Counted from the stretch's first letter, positions 48,448-59,003 are shown. The stretch is 64,000 nt of DNA from Ralstonia sp. 25mfcol4.1 (GCF_900104095.1 NZ_FNJO01000011.1:62001-126000); one strand, 5' to 3'. A program made the numbers and translations. The notes: a model not told the origin generated them from the sequence alone.

Positions 48448-48927
48448 CTAGCTGTCCTGTTCCTGCGCCAGCGCGTATTCCAGCGCCAGCAGGTAACCCT
48501 GCCAGCCCAGGCCGCAGATCACCCCGATCGCCTGATCGGAAAAATACGAGTGATGACGGAACGGCTCGCGGCGGTGCACGTTGGACAGGTGAACCTCGAC
48601 AAAGGGAATTGCCACGCCGGCCAGCGCATCGCGCAGCGCCACGCTGGTATGCGTGAAGGCCGCGGGATTGATGATGACGAGATCTACCCCTTCGCCGCGC
48701 GCGGCATGAACGCGATCTACCAGGGCGCCCTCATGATTGGACTGGAACGTGTCCAGCCCGATGCCTGCGGACGCCGCGCGTTTTGCCAGCGCATCGTTGA
48801 TGTCGGCCAGCGTGGTATGTCCGTAGGTCTGCGGCTCGCGCGTGCCCAGCAAATTCAGGTTCGGACCATGCAGAACCAGCACTTTGCGGTAGCGGGCGGA
48901 GCGGCTGACGGTAGGGGTGGAAGACAC
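48448..48927 (-). CDS. aroQ: 3-dehydroquinate dehydratase, type II
   Basis: 159 residues. It dehydrates 3-dehydroquinate in the shikimate pathway and forms a dodecamer. Conserved blocks are [20 protein letters not shown] (with the catalytic tyrosine), [24 protein letters not shown] and [17 protein letters not shown]. It heads the aroQ-accB-accC-prmA block. A 12-residue extension ([12 protein letters not shown]) precedes the usual start. Confidence 0.96.
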   Translation of the reverse strand: MSSTPTVSRSARYRKVLVLHGPNLNLLGTREPQTYGHTTLADINDALAKRAASAGIGLDTFQSNHEGALVDRVHAARGEGVDLVIINPAAFTHTSVALRDALAGVAIPFVEVHLSNVHRREPFRHHSYFSDQAIGVICGLGWQGYLLALEYALAQEQDS

Positions 48928-49166
48928 GGCGGCTCGACCAGTTCAACGAAATTGCGCGGAGATTACCGTAGCTTAGAGGGATTTGTCTAGCACGGGATAC
49001 AAGCCCCGATGTCGCCCTTAAGACATGCCTGACCGAAAAAGCGCAGTTTCAGGCGCAAAACCGGTTTGGATGTGAGTTTGCACGCGCGTTGGCGTTCGAT
49101 CCCATGGTTTTGGGCGAAGATCAGCTCAAATTCCTGTCAGTTGCTTATCCGTGCGGTGCCGGAGGC

Positions 49167-49721
49167 TCAGGCGCCCGGCAGTTCCTTGCGGAGTTCGTCG
49201 GCATGGACGCGGCCCATCTTGCGGTATTTCACGCCACCTTCGGGGGTGATGATCACCGTGTAAGGCAGCCCGCCCTGTGCATTGCCGAAGCTCTTGGCCA
49301 GTTCGGTGCCGGTGAAGCCGGCCACGGCGAGCGGATAGTTGACAGGGACTTTCTTGAGGAATTCCTGGATGTTGCTTGCGGAATCGATGCCGATGCCGAC
49401 GAATTCGACGTTTCGCTTCGCATATTCGCCATGCAGCGCGGTCAGCTCGGGCATCTCTTCCACGCACGGGCCGCACCAGGGCGCCCAGAAGTTGACCACC
49501 AGCGTTTTGCCCCGAAACTTCGACAGGTCGAGTTCAGCGCCCGAAGGATCGGGCATTTTTGCCTGAAACAGCGATTCCACGGCCTGGTCTGACGCCTCTT
49601 TGGGGGCCAGCGCGAAGTTCGCCACCAGGACGCCGGCGGCCGCGGCCACGATGGCCACGACGATCCAGATGAGCAGGGATGAGCGGGGGGCAGGTGTGGA
49701 ACCGGGCGTCGAAGCAGTCAT
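49167..49721 (-). CDS. TlpA-like thioredoxin-fold protein
   Basis: 184 residues. An N-terminal membrane anchor (LLIWIVVAIVAAAAGVLVANF) positions a thioredoxin domain in the periplasm. The active site is C83 and C86 in FWAPWCGPCVEEMP; the cis-proline loop is GGLPYTVII. Such proteins reduce or isomerise disulfides, often for cytochrome c maturation or outer-membrane biogenesis. The gap to aroQ is 239 bp with no gene seen. It probably has its own promoter. Confidence 0.9.
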   Translation of the reverse strand: MTASTPGSTPAPRSSLLIWIVVAIVAAAAGVLVANFALAPKEASDQAVESLFQAKMPDPSGAELDLSKFRGKTLVVNFWAPWCGPCVEEMPELTALHGEYAKRNVEFVGIGIDSASNIQEFLKKVPVNYPLAVAGFTGTELAKSFGNAQGGLPYTVIITPEGGVKYRKMGRVHADELRKELPGA

Positions 49722-49789
49722 GGTTGGGTGACGTTGGTGGCAGTTCTATATAGATAGGGCGATTGGGCCGGCGTGGACCCGATCGGGCA

Positions 49790-50470
49790 TCAGTCGTCGC
49801 CGGCCTCGCCTAGCAGGGCGCGGACGGCGTTGGCGTCGGCGCGGACCACGCGGCCGCTGGCGTCGGCCCGCGCCGCGCCGCGTTCGTCGTCGGCATCATA
49901 CAGCGCGATGTGGACGCCCACCGGGGCGCCCAGCGTGGCCCGGACCTCGCCGGCCAGCTGGCGCGCTTCGCGCAGGGCCGGCCACTGACCGCGCCACAGG
50001 AAGCTCAGGGTCTCCACATCGGTCCGCCCGGCGAAGTGCCGGCTCTCGCTGGTCTCGAAATCGACTCCGGCATTGAGCAGATGGAGCGCCACGTCCTTGG
50101 GGCTGTCGCAGAAGCACTGTATATAGACGTCGGAATGTTCGGTGGCCGTGCCGTTGAGCACCGCGCCCACCAGGTAGGGCCGGAACGGGGCCAGGTCGCC
50201 CATGGCCAGCAGCGCCAGCTGGCGCAGCAATGCCAGGATGCGTGGCTGCTCCTCGCTGTGGAACAGCGCCTGGTAGGCCCGCACCTCCTCTTCGATCATC
50301 TCGTTGTCGGGCAGCCATTCGCCGGCCACCCGCAAGTCGCCCAGCAGCTGGCGCGCGGCCTTGCGCTTGGCGGTGGCGTAATCGGCGCCATCTTCGGCGA
50401 TCATGCGCGCGGCGGCCTGGGCGATTTCCTCGCGCAGGCGGCCGGGGTCGGAGGGGGTACGTCTGGACAT
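49790..50470 (-). CDS. Conserved hypothetical protein divergent from mpl
   Basis: 226 residues from 50470. An N-terminal helical part (REEIAQAAARMIAEDGADYATAKRKAARQLLG) is followed by a region with SDVYIQCFCDSPKDVALHLLNAG and VETLSFLWRGQW. I recognise no domain. The helical start resembles proteins encoded next to mpl in other Burkholderiales, sometimes misnamed as ligases. It is divergent from mpl with 148 bp between the starts. Confidence 0.75.
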   Translation of the reverse strand: MSRRTPSDPGRLREEIAQAAARMIAEDGADYATAKRKAARQLLGDLRVAGEWLPDNEMIEEEVRAYQALFHSEEQPRILALLRQLALLAMGDLAPFRPYLVGAVLNGTATEHSDVYIQCFCDSPKDVALHLLNAGVDFETSESRHFAGRTDVETLSFLWRGQWPALREARQLAGEVRATLGAPVGVHIALYDADDERGAARADASGRVVRADANAVRALLGEAGDD

Positions 50471-50618
50471 GGTGTCGATGATACCCGCATGGCCGGACAA
50501 CGAAGTCTGTGGCACGGTGGCGCAGCCGGGGAACCCGCCGCATGCAGGTACAATCAGAGCCTTCTTTCCAGTGCCGCGCGGCCCGGCCGCGGCGGCCCCA
50601 CGCTTTCCCGAAGCTCCC

Positions 50619-51998
50619 ATGCATATTCATATCCTTGGCATCTGCGGTACGTTCATGGGCGGCCTTGCGGTCCTGGCGCGCCAGGCCGGTCACCGCGTGA
50701 CCGGCTGCGACGCCAATGTCTATCCGCCGATGAGCACCCAGCTCGAAGCCCAGGGCATCGACCTGATCGAAGGATTCGATCCGGAGCAACTGTCGCTGAA
50801 CCCCGACCTGTACGTGATCGGCAACGTGGTGTCGCGCGGCAACCCGCTGATGGAAGCGATCCTGGACCGCAACCTGCCGTACGTGTCGGGCCCGCAATGG
50901 CTGGGCGAACACGTGCTGAACGGCAAGTGGACGCTGGCGGTGGCCGGCACGCATGGCAAGACCACCACCACGTCGATGCTGTCGTGGCTGCTCGAGGATG
51001 CCGGCTACAACCCCGGCTTCCTGGTGGGCGGCGTGCCGCAGAACTTCGGCATCTCGGCCCGGCTGACGGAATCGGACTTCTTTGTCATCGAGGCCGACGA
51101 ATACGACACCGCCTTCTTCGACAAGCGCAGCAAGTTCGTCCACTACCGCCCGCGCACGGCCATCCTGAACAACCTGGAATACGATCACGCCGACATCTTC
51201 CCCGATCTTGCGGCGATCGAGACTCAATTCCATCATCTCGTGCGTACGGTGCCGGGTCAGGGCCGCCTGGTCGTGAATGGCAACGAGCCGGCGCTGGCCC
51301 GCGTGCTGGAGCGCGGCTGCTGGAGCGAGGTGGAGCAGTTCGGCATGGGCGACTGGCGCGAGGGCGATGCCCGCACGCCCGCGCCGGCCGGCAAGGACGC
51401 CTTCGACGTGTACTTCCGCGAGGCACTGCAAGGCACGGTCGTCTGGGACCTGCAGGGCACGCACAACCGCATGAACGCGATTGCCGCGATTGCCGCCGCG
51501 CGCCACGTGGGCGTGCCGCCGGCCCAGGCCATCGAGTCGCTGGGCCGCTTTGCCAACGTCAAGCGCCGCATGGAAGTGCGCGGCGTGGCCAACGACGTGA
51601 CGGTCTATGACGATTTCGCGCATCACCCCACCGCCATCCAGACCACGCTCGACGGCCTGCGCCGCCGCGTGGGCAACGCCCGCATCCTGGCCGTGCTGGA
51701 GCCGCGCTCCAACACGATGAAGCTGGGCGTGATGGCTGCCCAGCTGCCGGCCAGCCTGGAGGCCGCCGACCTGGTGTTCGGCTACGGCGCGCCGGCTGGC
51801 AAGGATGCCCTGGGCTGGAACCTGGGCGAGGCACTGGCGCCGCTGGGCGACAAGGCCGCGGCCTTCGACGACCTGGGCGCGCTGGTCGCGGCGGTAACTG
51901 CCGCCGCGCGCCCCGGCGACCAGGTGCTGGTGATGAGCAACGGCGGCTTCGGCGGCGTCCACCAGAAACTGCTCGACGCCATCAAGGCCCGCGCCTGA
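50619..51998 (+). CDS. mpl: UDP-N-acetylmuramate:L-Ala-gamma-D-Glu-meso-DAP ligase
   Basis: 459 residues. It attaches the recycled murein tripeptide directly to UDP-MurNAc. The Mur-ligase P-loop is [14 protein letters not shown], preceded by the Rossmann-like [21 protein letters not shown]. Further conserved parts are [21 protein letters not shown] and [18 protein letters not shown]. With AmpD it forms the recycling branch encoded in this window. The start at 50619 gives [10 protein letters not shown]. Confidence 0.95.
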   Translation: MHIHILGICGTFMGGLAVLARQAGHRVTGCDANVYPPMSTQLEAQGIDLIEGFDPEQLSLNPDLYVIGNVVSRGNPLMEAILDRNLPYVSGPQWLGEHVLNGKWTLAVAGTHGKTTTTSMLSWLLEDAGYNPGFLVGGVPQNFGISARLTESDFFVIEADEYDTAFFDKRSKFVHYRPRTAILNNLEYDHADIFPDLAAIETQFHHLVRTVPGQGRLVVNGNEPALARVLERGCWSEVEQFGMGDWREGDARTPAPAGKDAFDVYFREALQGTVVWDLQGTHNRMNAIAAIAAARHVGVPPAQAIESLGRFANVKRRMEVRGVANDVTVYDDFAHHPTAIQTTLDGLRRRVGNARILAVLEPRSNTMKLGVMAAQLPASLEAADLVFGYGAPAGKDALGWNLGEALAPLGDKAAAFDDLGALVAAVTAAARPGDQVLVMSNGGFGGVHQKLLDAIKARA

Positions 51999-52015
51999 CT
52001 ACGGTAGGACATCAC

Positions 52016-52615
52016 ATGCTGCTGTACCTGCACGGTTTCCGGTCTTCGCCGCAGTCGATGAAGTCGCGGCTGGTGCAGGACCGGATGCGCGCCTGGGGCC
52101 TGGAAAAGTATTTCGCCTGCCCGATGCTCAATGTGTCGCCGTCCGAGGCGATTGCCCAGGCGGAGGCCACCATCCGGGGTGCCCGCGCGGGCGGCGAGGC
52201 CGACATCGCCATCGTCGGGTCGTCGCTGGGCGGCTTCTACGCGCGCTGGCTGGCCGAAAAGCATGGCTGCCGCGCCGTGCTGCTGAATCCGGCGATCCAT
52301 CCGTGGACCGATCTGGAGACATACCTGGGCGAGCAGCCGCTTTACCACGGCGGCGGCTCGGTCGTGGTGCGGCCCGAGCATCTGCAGGAACTGCTGGCAC
52401 TGCGCGTGGACGCCATCACGCGGCCCGAACGCTATTACGTGCTGGCGGCCACGGGCGACGAGGTGCTGGACTATCGCGAGATGGTCGAGGCCTTCCCGGG
52501 CGCCAACATCCGCATCATCGAAGGCAGCGATCACGGCATCAGCGAATTCGAGGACTACGTCGACGAAGTACTGGCCTTCTGCGGCTATGTACCGGGCGGA
52601 AAACTCCAGGTATGA
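52016..52615 (+). CDS. YqiA/YcfP-family alpha/beta hydrolase
   Basis: 199 residues. The alpha/beta fold shows [12 protein letters not shown], the nucleophile elbow GSSLGG with S70, and a histidine in [12 protein letters not shown]. YqiA-type members are small esterases of unknown natural substrate. It lies 17 bp after mpl and its stop overlaps the ubiC ATG (ATGA), so it is part of the same transcription unit. Confidence 0.88.
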   Translation: MLLYLHGFRSSPQSMKSRLVQDRMRAWGLEKYFACPMLNVSPSEAIAQAEATIRGARAGGEADIAIVGSSLGGFYARWLAEKHGCRAVLLNPAIHPWTDLETYLGEQPLYHGGGSVVVRPEHLQELLALRVDAITRPERYYVLAATGDEVLDYREMVEAFPGANIRIIEGSDHGISEFEDYVDEVLAFCGYVPGGKLQV

Positions 52616-53262
52616 CGGGCGGGAGCGGCCTCATGGGCCTGCGCGCCGCCTGGCACGCCCACCTGCCGCATGACGCGGCCATTCCGCTGAACCAGCGGCG
52701 CTGGATTGCCGGCGAGGGGTCGCTGACCGCCCGCTTGATGTCGGCATCGTCGCGCTTCCGTGTGCAACGGCTGGCGCAGGCGCCCCAAATGCCGTTTGCC
52801 GACGAATGGCAGGCGCTGGGCCTGATGCGCCCGGTACCGGCCATCACGCGCGAAGTGCTGCTGATCTGCGACGAAGTGCCGGCGGTCTTCGCCCATACCA
52901 TCGTCGATCCATACCGGGCGCGGCGCGACTGGCCGTTCCTGCGCGGGCTGGGCAACCGTCCGCTGGGTGGCGCGCTGTTCGTGGACCCGCGCGTGCGACG
53001 CGATCCGTTCCAGTTCGCGCGGCTATCGATCAACCACCCGCTGCGCCAGGCGCTGCAGCGGGTGTTGCCGGCGTTTGCGTCGGTGCCGATGCTGCCCGCG
53101 CGGCGCTCGGTATTCCGGCGCGGCGGCGGCGCCATGCTCGTGACGGAGGTCTTCCTGCCAGACCTGCTCACGCGCGCGGCGCCTGCCAACATTGGCGCGG
53201 GCGGCACCAGACTGCCCCGCCGTATCGACACACACAGCAAGGAAGAGAGACAAGCATCATGA
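52612..53262 (+). CDS. ubiC: Chorismate lyase
   Basis: 216 residues. It converts chorismate to 4-hydroxybenzoate for ubiquinone. The conserved regions are [43 protein letters not shown] and the C-terminal block [22 protein letters not shown]. The ATG at 52612 overlaps the preceding stop; an ATG at 52633 is an alternative. Its own stop overlaps the next ATG. Chorismate lyases are poorly conserved, so the call rests on these blocks and the length. Confidence 0.85.
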   Translation: MTGGSGLMGLRAAWHAHLPHDAAIPLNQRRWIAGEGSLTARLMSASSRFRVQRLAQAPQMPFADEWQALGLMRPVPAITREVLLICDEVPAVFAHTIVDPYRARRDWPFLRGLGNRPLGGALFVDPRVRRDPFQFARLSINHPLRQALQRVLPAFASVPMLPARRSVFRRGGGAMLVTEVFLPDLLTRAAPANIGAGGTRLPRRIDTHSKEERQAS

Positions 53263-53999
53263 AACTGGAAGGACGGGTCGCCATCATCACCGGCGCAGCT
53301 GCCGGTATCGGGTTTGCCACGGCGGAGCGATTTGCCGCCGAGGGCGCGAAGCTGGTGCTTTGCGATGTGAACGAATCGCGCGTGCGCGAGGCCGCCGACA
53401 GGCTGGCCGCCACGGGCGCCAGCGTCGACGCGCACAAGGTCGATGTGACCAGCCGCGACCAGGTGGATGGCGTGGTGGCGGCCACGCTGGCGCGCCATGG
53501 CCGCATCGACATCCTGGTCAACAACGCCGGCATCACCAAGGACGCGCGGCTGGCCAAAATGACCGAAGCGCAGTTCGACGCCGTGATCGACGTCAACCTC
53601 AAGGGCGTGTTCCATTGCGCGCAGGCCGTGGCCGCTGTCATGACGGAGCAGGGCAAGGGGGTGATCCTGAACGCGTCGAGCGTGGTCGGCCTGTACGGCA
53701 ACTTCGGCCAGACCAACTATGCGGCAAGCAAGTTCGGGGTGATCGGCTTCACCAAGACCTGGGCGCGTGAGCTGGGCCCGAAGGGCGTGCGCGTGAACGC
53801 GGTGTGCCCGGGCTTCGTGAACACCGAGATCCTGCAGAGCGTGCCGGAAAAGGTGCTGGACGGCATGAAGGAACACTGCTGGATGCGCCGCCTGGCCGAG
53901 CCGGCGGAGATCGCCGCCATCTACGCGTTCCTGGCCAGCGACGACGCAAGCTACGTGAACGGCACGACGATCGAGGCCAGCGGCGGCATGTCGCTCTGA
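53259..53999 (+). CDS. Short-chain dehydrogenase/reductase (FabG-like)
   Basis: 246 residues. The cofactor motif [10 protein letters not shown] lies at about residues 11-20, NNAG near 87, the catalytic serine in [10 protein letters not shown] and the YxxxK in YAASKFG. The C-terminus [13 protein letters not shown] resembles 3-oxoacyl-ACP reductases. No fatty-acid gene is adjacent, so the substrate is unproven. It is coupled to ubiC by a 4-bp overlap. Confidence 0.92.
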   Translation: MKLEGRVAIITGAAAGIGFATAERFAAEGAKLVLCDVNESRVREAADRLAATGASVDAHKVDVTSRDQVDGVVAATLARHGRIDILVNNAGITKDARLAKMTEAQFDAVIDVNLKGVFHCAQAVAAVMTEQGKGVILNASSVVGLYGNFGQTNYAASKFGVIGFTKTWARELGPKGVRVNAVCPGFVNTEILQSVPEKVLDGMKEHCWMRRLAEPAEIAAIYAFLASDDASYVNGTTIEASGGMSL

Positions 54000-54164
54000 C
54001 CCCACGGGCCCCTGCCGGCCTTTTCTGGTCCGGGAGTGCCGCCGTTGCCGCAAGGCGGGGTGCGGTATCATCCCGGGTCGTATATCCGCCCGGACCGCGC
54101 GTGCTTTGCGCGCTGTAGCGCACTTCGCAACGACGTGTCCCGGCACTTCTGAAAGTATCGATCC

Positions 54165-56282
54165 ATGCAGTTGCTGTTCGAAGAAGGCGGCGAGATTCGC
54201 GCCGGCACCGTACTTGCCCAACAGGGCGAGGCCTACCAGGTCGAGTTGCCTGCGGGCAAGCGCACCAAGGTCAAGGCCAAGGACGTGCTGCTGCAGTTTG
54301 CCCAGCCAACGGCAACCGAAATGGTGCGGCAAACCGGCGAGCTGACCGCCGAGATCGATCTCGATTTCCTCTGGGAATGCGCGCCGGCCGAGGAATTCGG
54401 CTTCGGCGAGCTGGCTGCCGAGTACTACGGTGCCGATGCCGGCGCCGTGCAGCAGGCCGCCCTGGCCATGGCGCTGCATGGCAATCCCGTCTATTTCCGC
54501 CGCAAGGGCCGCGGCCGCTACATGCGCGCCCCGGAAGACCAGCTCAAGGCCGCGCTGGCGGCGGTGGAGCGCAAGAAGCAGCAGCTGCTGGTGCAGGCCG
54601 AGTACGAGGAACAGCTCAAGGCGCGCAAGCTGCCCGACGCGTTCCGGGGCAAGGTGCTGCAGTTGCTGTTCAAGCCGGACAAGAACAGCCTCGAATTCAA
54701 GGCCATGGATGCCGCCTGCACCGCGCTGGGCATGACGCCGATGCGGCTGATGGTGGCGGTGGGCGGCGTGGAAAGCCCGCGCGCGCTGCACGAGGCCAAA
54801 TTCCTGGCCGACTGCTTCCCGAAAGGCACCGGCTTCCCCGACGTGGAAGTGCCCGATCCGGCGGGCGACCTGCCCGTGGCCGATGTCCAGGCATTCTCGA
54901 TCGACGATGTCACGACGACGGAAATCGACGATGCGCTGTCGGTGACGCGCATGCCCGACGGCAAGCTGCGCGTGGGCATCCACATCGCGGCGCCGGGGCT
55001 CGGGTTCAAGCGCGGCGAGCCGCTCGACGCCATCGGGCGCCAGCGGCTGTCCACCGTGTATTTCCCGGGCGACAAGATCACGATGCTGCCCGACAGCGTG
55101 GTGGACAAATACACGCTGCAGGAAGGTCGCACCTGTCCGGCCGTGTCGCTCTATGTGACGGTGGACATGGACGGCATCGATGGCGTGACCATCCTCGGCA
55201 GCGAAACGCGCGCCGAACTGGTGCCGATTGCCGCCAACCTGCGTCACAACCTGCTGGAAGACGTGGTGACCGAGCAGGCACTGGCGGCCGGCACGGGCGA
55301 CTACCCGTTCCGCGAGGCGCTGACCGAGCTGTTCCGGCTGGCCAACTACCTCCATGACGAGCGCCAGAAGGCGCGCCTGGCCAGCGGCCTGCGTCCGGAA
55401 ACGCACAACCGCGCGGACTTCAATTTCTATATCGACCCCCTGCCGAACGGCGGCGAGCGGGTGCGCATCGAGCAGCGCCGCCGCGGGTCGCCGCTGGACA
55501 AGATCGTGGCCGAGCTGATGATCCTGGCCAACAGCACATGGGGCAAGCTGCTGGCCGATCACGGCGTGCCGGGCATCTATCGCACGCAGAAGGCCTGGGG
55601 CATGCACCGCACGCGCATGCAGACCTATCCGGCGCCGCACGAGGGCCTGGGCGTGGCGCAGTACGCGTGGAGCACCTCGCCGCTGCGGCGCTACGTTGAC
55701 CTGGTCAACCAGTGGCAGATCCTGGCGGTGGCCCAGCATGGCGTCACAGCCAAGCTGGTGGCGCCGTTCAAGCCGAAGGACGCCGACCTGCTGGCGGCCG
55801 TTGCCGATTTCGAGGGCACCTATGCCGCCTATGCCGACCACCAGTCGACCATGGAACGCTACTGGTGCCTGCGCTGGCTGGCCCAGGAGGGCCGTGACAA
55901 GCTGATGGCCACCGTGCTCAAGGACGGCGCGGTGCGCTTCACCGAGATTCCGCTGGTGACGCGCGTGCCGGAACTGGCGCAGGCCAACCGCGGCACCCAG
56001 GTACTGCTGGAAATCGCGTCGACCGACGAGATTTCGCTCGACGTATCGTGCCGCGTGCTGGAAATCTTCGCCGGTGAGGGCGAGGTGCCCGAGGAAGAGC
56101 TCGAAGGCGACAGCGACGAAGGCGACGACGACCTGGCCGAGGTTTCGGCCGAGGCCGCGGCCGACGCGGCTGCCGAGGACGCCTCGGAAACCGCCGCGGA
56201 GGGTGGCGCCAGCCCGGAGGCCGGCCAGGACGGCGACGATGCGTCGGCGCCACGCGACACCGGCACCAACCCCCCCGCCTGA
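54165..56282 (+). CDS. rnb: RNase II-family exoribonuclease
   Basis: 705 residues. It hydrolyses single-stranded RNA 3' to 5'. The RNB active site shows the aspartate cluster in IDDVTTTEIDDALSV (near residue 250), and the C-terminal part has MHRTRMQTYPAPHEGLGVAQYAWSTSPLRRYVDL. The final 65 residues are an acidic, alanine-rich low-complexity tail (DSDEGDDDLAEVSAEAAADA) absent from the E. coli enzyme. A strong ribosome site is not obvious, but MQLLFEEGGEI is a family start. Confidence 0.93.
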   Translation: MQLLFEEGGEIRAGTVLAQQGEAYQVELPAGKRTKVKAKDVLLQFAQPTATEMVRQTGELTAEIDLDFLWECAPAEEFGFGELAAEYYGADAGAVQQAALAMALHGNPVYFRRKGRGRYMRAPEDQLKAALAAVERKKQQLLVQAEYEEQLKARKLPDAFRGKVLQLLFKPDKNSLEFKAMDAACTALGMTPMRLMVAVGGVESPRALHEAKFLADCFPKGTGFPDVEVPDPAGDLPVADVQAFSIDDVTTTEIDDALSVTRMPDGKLRVGIHIAAPGLGFKRGEPLDAIGRQRLSTVYFPGDKITMLPDSVVDKYTLQEGRTCPAVSLYVTVDMDGIDGVTILGSETRAELVPIAANLRHNLLEDVVTEQALAAGTGDYPFREALTELFRLANYLHDERQKARLASGLRPETHNRADFNFYIDPLPNGGERVRIEQRRRGSPLDKIVAELMILANSTWGKLLADHGVPGIYRTQKAWGMHRTRMQTYPAPHEGLGVAQYAWSTSPLRRYVDLVNQWQILAVAQHGVTAKLVAPFKPKDADLLAAVADFEGTYAAYADHQSTMERYWCLRWLAQEGRDKLMATVLKDGAVRFTEIPLVTRVPELAQANRGTQVLLEIASTDEISLDVSCRVLEIFAGEGEVPEEELEGDSDEGDDDLAEVSAEAAADAAAEDASETAAEGGASPEAGQDGDDASAPRDTGTNPPA

Positions 56283-56401
56283 GTCCTTCGGTAAACGGGG
56301 CGGCTCCCGTACAATCGGAATCGGTTCCGGCCCCCTCCGCCGTGGGGTGGCCGGCTTTCGAGCGAGCCCCCATACCGACCGTCCCAGGTTCCTGATCCAT
56401 C

Positions 56402-57337
56402 GTGAACGCCGTTCTCCCTGCTCCCCGCCACGCGCATCTGCGCGACCGGTGGCAATCCAGCAACACGCTGGTCAAGGCGCTTGTCGTGTCCGTGGCCATC
56501 CACGCGGTGCTGCTGATGGTGCGGATCGCCGCGCCGGAGGTGTTCGAGATCAAGCGTTCCGATCCGCAGCTGGACGTGGTGCTGGTGAACTCGAAGTCCG
56601 CCGAGAAGCCGCGCAACCCGACCGTGCTGGCGCAGGCCAACCTCGACGGCGGCGGCGACCACGATGCCCAGCGTGCTACCACGCCGCTGCCGGCGCAGAC
56701 CGAATCGAAGGAAGGCGACCTCGTCAGGCTGACGCAGCGCCGGCTCCAGGAGCTTGAAGAAGAGCAGCGCCGGCTGATGACGCAGGCCCGCGAGGCCGCG
56801 CCGTCCGTGCGCAGCCAGCCCGTGAAGCCGGGCGAGCAGCGCACCGATACCCCGACGCGCGGGCAGGACGACCGCACGTCCACCGACGAGATGGCCAAGC
56901 TCGAAGCCGAGATCGGCCGCAACCTGGAGCACTACGCCAAGCGGCCCAAGCGCATGCAGCTGACGGCCACCAGTGCCCAGGGGGTGGACTATGCCCAGTA
57001 TTACGACCGCCTGCGCCGCAAGATCGAGGCGCGCGGCACGAGCGACTTCCCGCAGAAGAACGGCAAGCCGCTCTATGGCCAGCTGATCCTGGTGATCAAC
57101 GTGAACCGCCAGGGCAAGCTGGGCTACAACCGCGACGGCTATAACGTCGAGTCGATCGACGTGGCCAAGAGTTCGGGTGACCCCGCGCTGGACCGCCAGG
57201 CCGTGGCCATTGTCCGCGCCGCTGCACCATTCGGCGCCTTTACGCCCGAGATGCAGGCGAAGCAGGACATCCTCGAAGTCATTTCCACTTTCAAGTTCAC
57301 GCGCAGCGGGCTCGACGTCCGCCTGCAAGGACGCTGA
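56402..57337 (+). CDS. TonB-family energy transducer
   Basis: 311 residues from GTG 56402. An N-terminal membrane anchor (LVKALVVSVAIHAVLLMV) is followed by a glutamine/arginine-rich helix (RLTQRRLQELEEEQRRLM) and a C-terminal TonB domain (YDRLRRKIEARGTSDFPQ, QLILVINVNRQGKLGYNR, ILEVISTFKFTRSG). TonB links the inner-membrane proton motive force to outer-membrane receptors. No ExbB/ExbD is adjacent, and the linker has few proline repeats. It overlaps aroE by 1 bp. Confidence 0.85.
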   Translation: MNAVLPAPRHAHLRDRWQSSNTLVKALVVSVAIHAVLLMVRIAAPEVFEIKRSDPQLDVVLVNSKSAEKPRNPTVLAQANLDGGGDHDAQRATTPLPAQTESKEGDLVRLTQRRLQELEEEQRRLMTQAREAAPSVRSQPVKPGEQRTDTPTRGQDDRTSTDEMAKLEAEIGRNLEHYAKRPKRMQLTATSAQGVDYAQYYDRLRRKIEARGTSDFPQKNGKPLYGQLILVINVNRQGKLGYNRDGYNVESIDVAKSSGDPALDRQAVAIVRAAAPFGAFTPEMQAKQDILEVISTFKFTRSGLDVRLQGR

Positions 57338-58215
57338 TGACCGCAGAACAGCAATCCGCCGACCGCTATGTCGTGGTGGGCAACCCCGTATCGCACAGCC
57401 GCTCGCCGGCCATCCATGCCGCATTCTCGCGTCAGACCGGCGAAGCCATCCAGTACGATCGCCTGGAGGCGCCGCTCGACGCGTTTGCCGACACCGTGCG
57501 CAAGTTCCTGGCCGACGGCGGCCATGGCTTCAACGTGACCACGCCGTTCAAGCTCGAGGCCTATGACCTGGCGGATCGCCTGACGCCGCGCGCGGAAGCC
57601 GCCGGCGCGGTCAACACGATGTGGATCGAGGACGGCCTGATCCACGGCGACAACACCGACGGCGTGGGCCTGGTGCGCGACATCCAGGACAACCTCGACG
57701 TCCTGCTGGAAGACAAGCGCATCCTGGTGCTGGGCGCCGGGGGCGCAGCCATGGGCGCGCTGCTGCCGCTGATCGAATGCCGCCCTGCGCGGATCGTGGT
57801 GGCCAACCGCACGGCGCAGAAGGCGAGCGACGTGGTCGAGCAGTTCGTGGAAGCGGCCGACCAGTACGGCGTGGAACTGTGGGCTGGCGGTCTGGACGCG
57901 CTGAGCGCGCTGTCCGAGGACGAAGCGTGCGACGTGGTCATCAACGCATCGGCCAGCAGCCTGCAGGGCGAACTGCCGCCGGTGCCGGAATACCTGCTGG
58001 GCGAGGGCGTGCTGGCCTACGACATGATGTACGGCGCCAGGCCGACCGTGTTCCTGGCTTATGCGGCCAAATGCGGCGCCCGCACGTCGGACGGCCTGGG
58101 CATGCTGGTGGAGCAGGCTGCCGAGGCGTTCTACAACTGGCGCGGCGTGCGTCCGAGCACCGCCCCGGTCCTGGCCGAGCTGCGCGCCGCGCTGCAGGCC
58201 GAAGCGACCCGCTGA
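57337..58215 (+). CDS. aroE: Shikimate dehydrogenase
   Basis: 292 residues. It reduces 3-dehydroshikimate with NADPH. The substrate site shows VSHSRSPAIHAAFSRQTGE, the catalytic lysine NVTTPFKLEA, and NTMWIEDGLIHGDNTDGVG. The nucleotide loop is VLGAGGAAMGALLPL. With aroQ at 48448 this is the second shikimate gene of the window. mtgA follows after 18 bp. Confidence 0.96.
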   Translation: MTAEQQSADRYVVVGNPVSHSRSPAIHAAFSRQTGEAIQYDRLEAPLDAFADTVRKFLADGGHGFNVTTPFKLEAYDLADRLTPRAEAAGAVNTMWIEDGLIHGDNTDGVGLVRDIQDNLDVLLEDKRILVLGAGGAAMGALLPLIECRPARIVVANRTAQKASDVVEQFVEAADQYGVELWAGGLDALSALSEDEACDVVINASASSLQGELPPVPEYLLGEGVLAYDMMYGARPTVFLAYAAKCGARTSDGLGMLVEQAAEAFYNWRGVRPSTAPVLAELRAALQAEATR

Positions 58216-58233
58216 TCCACGCGCGGAGCCGAC

Positions 58234-58998
58234 TTGGCACGCCAGCGAAGCGGCGCCGCACGCGCACCGTCCAGGGCATCGGGGGCGGCCAATCCGCTGC
58301 GCTGGGTGGGCTATCTGGGCGAGTGCCTGATTCTCGGCGTGCTGGCGCTGCAGTTGTACTTCTTCCTGCAGATCGCCGCCTGGCAATACCTGAATCCGTC
58401 ATCCACGTCGTTCATGCGCGCCGAGGGCTGGCGCCTGTGCGGCTTCAACTTCTGGAGCTGCTCGATCGACCACAGGTGGGTGGGCTATGACCAGATATCG
58501 CGCAATATCAAGCGCGCGGTGATCGCCAGCGAGGATGCCGATTTCGTCAACCATCCCGGCTACGAACTCGACGCGATGCTGGACGCGTGGGAGCGCAACA
58601 AGAAGCGCGGCCATATCGAACGTGGCGGTTCTACGATTACGCAGCAGCTGGCCAAGAACCTGTTCCTGTCTTCGGAGCAATACTACGTGCGCAAGGGCCA
58701 GGAGCTGGCCATCACGTGGATGCTCGAATTCTGGCTCGACAAGCAGCGGATCTTCGAGATCTACCTGAATTCGGTGGAGTGGGGCGAGGGCGTGTTCGGC
58801 ATCGAGGCCGCCGCGCAGCACTACTTCCATACCCCGGCCTCGAAGCTCACCGTGGGCCAGGCCGCCCGGCTGGCAGCGGCGCTGCCGGCGCCGAAATGCT
58901 TCGACAAGAAGGAATACTGCGCCAACGTGCGCGTGAATTTCCGCGTCAAGGCGTCGATCATCGCCCGCCGCATGGGCGCGGCGACGCTACCGGATTAA
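58234..58998 (+). CDS. mtgA: Monofunctional biosynthetic peptidoglycan transglycosylase
   Basis: 254 residues from TTG 58234. It polymerises lipid II. An N-terminal transmembrane helix ([24 protein letters not shown]) precedes the GT51 domain with the catalytic glutamate in [13 protein letters not shown] and [20 protein letters not shown]. The motif GFNF/SCSID between helix and domain is unusual but harmless. The TTG start follows CGGAG. It is read in one run with aroE and the TonB-like gene, and ends next to a REP-like hairpin shared with convergent corA. Confidence 0.94.
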   Translation: MARQRSGAARAPSRASGAANPLRWVGYLGECLILGVLALQLYFFLQIAAWQYLNPSSTSFMRAEGWRLCGFNFWSCSIDHRWVGYDQISRNIKRAVIASEDADFVNHPGYELDAMLDAWERNKKRGHIERGGSTITQQLAKNLFLSSEQYYVRKGQELAITWMLEFWLDKQRIFEIYLNSVEWGEGVFGIEAAAQHYFHTPASKLTVGQAARLAAALPAPKCFDKKEYCANVRVNFRVKASIIARRMGAATLPD

Positions 58999-59003
58999 GG
59001 TTG

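Noticed and set aside
52539..55841. A 1100-codon antisense frame across ubiC, the SDR gene and rnb
   Set aside because: It crosses three well-supported plus-strand genes and its translation has no recognisable motif. Such long shadows are common at this GC content.
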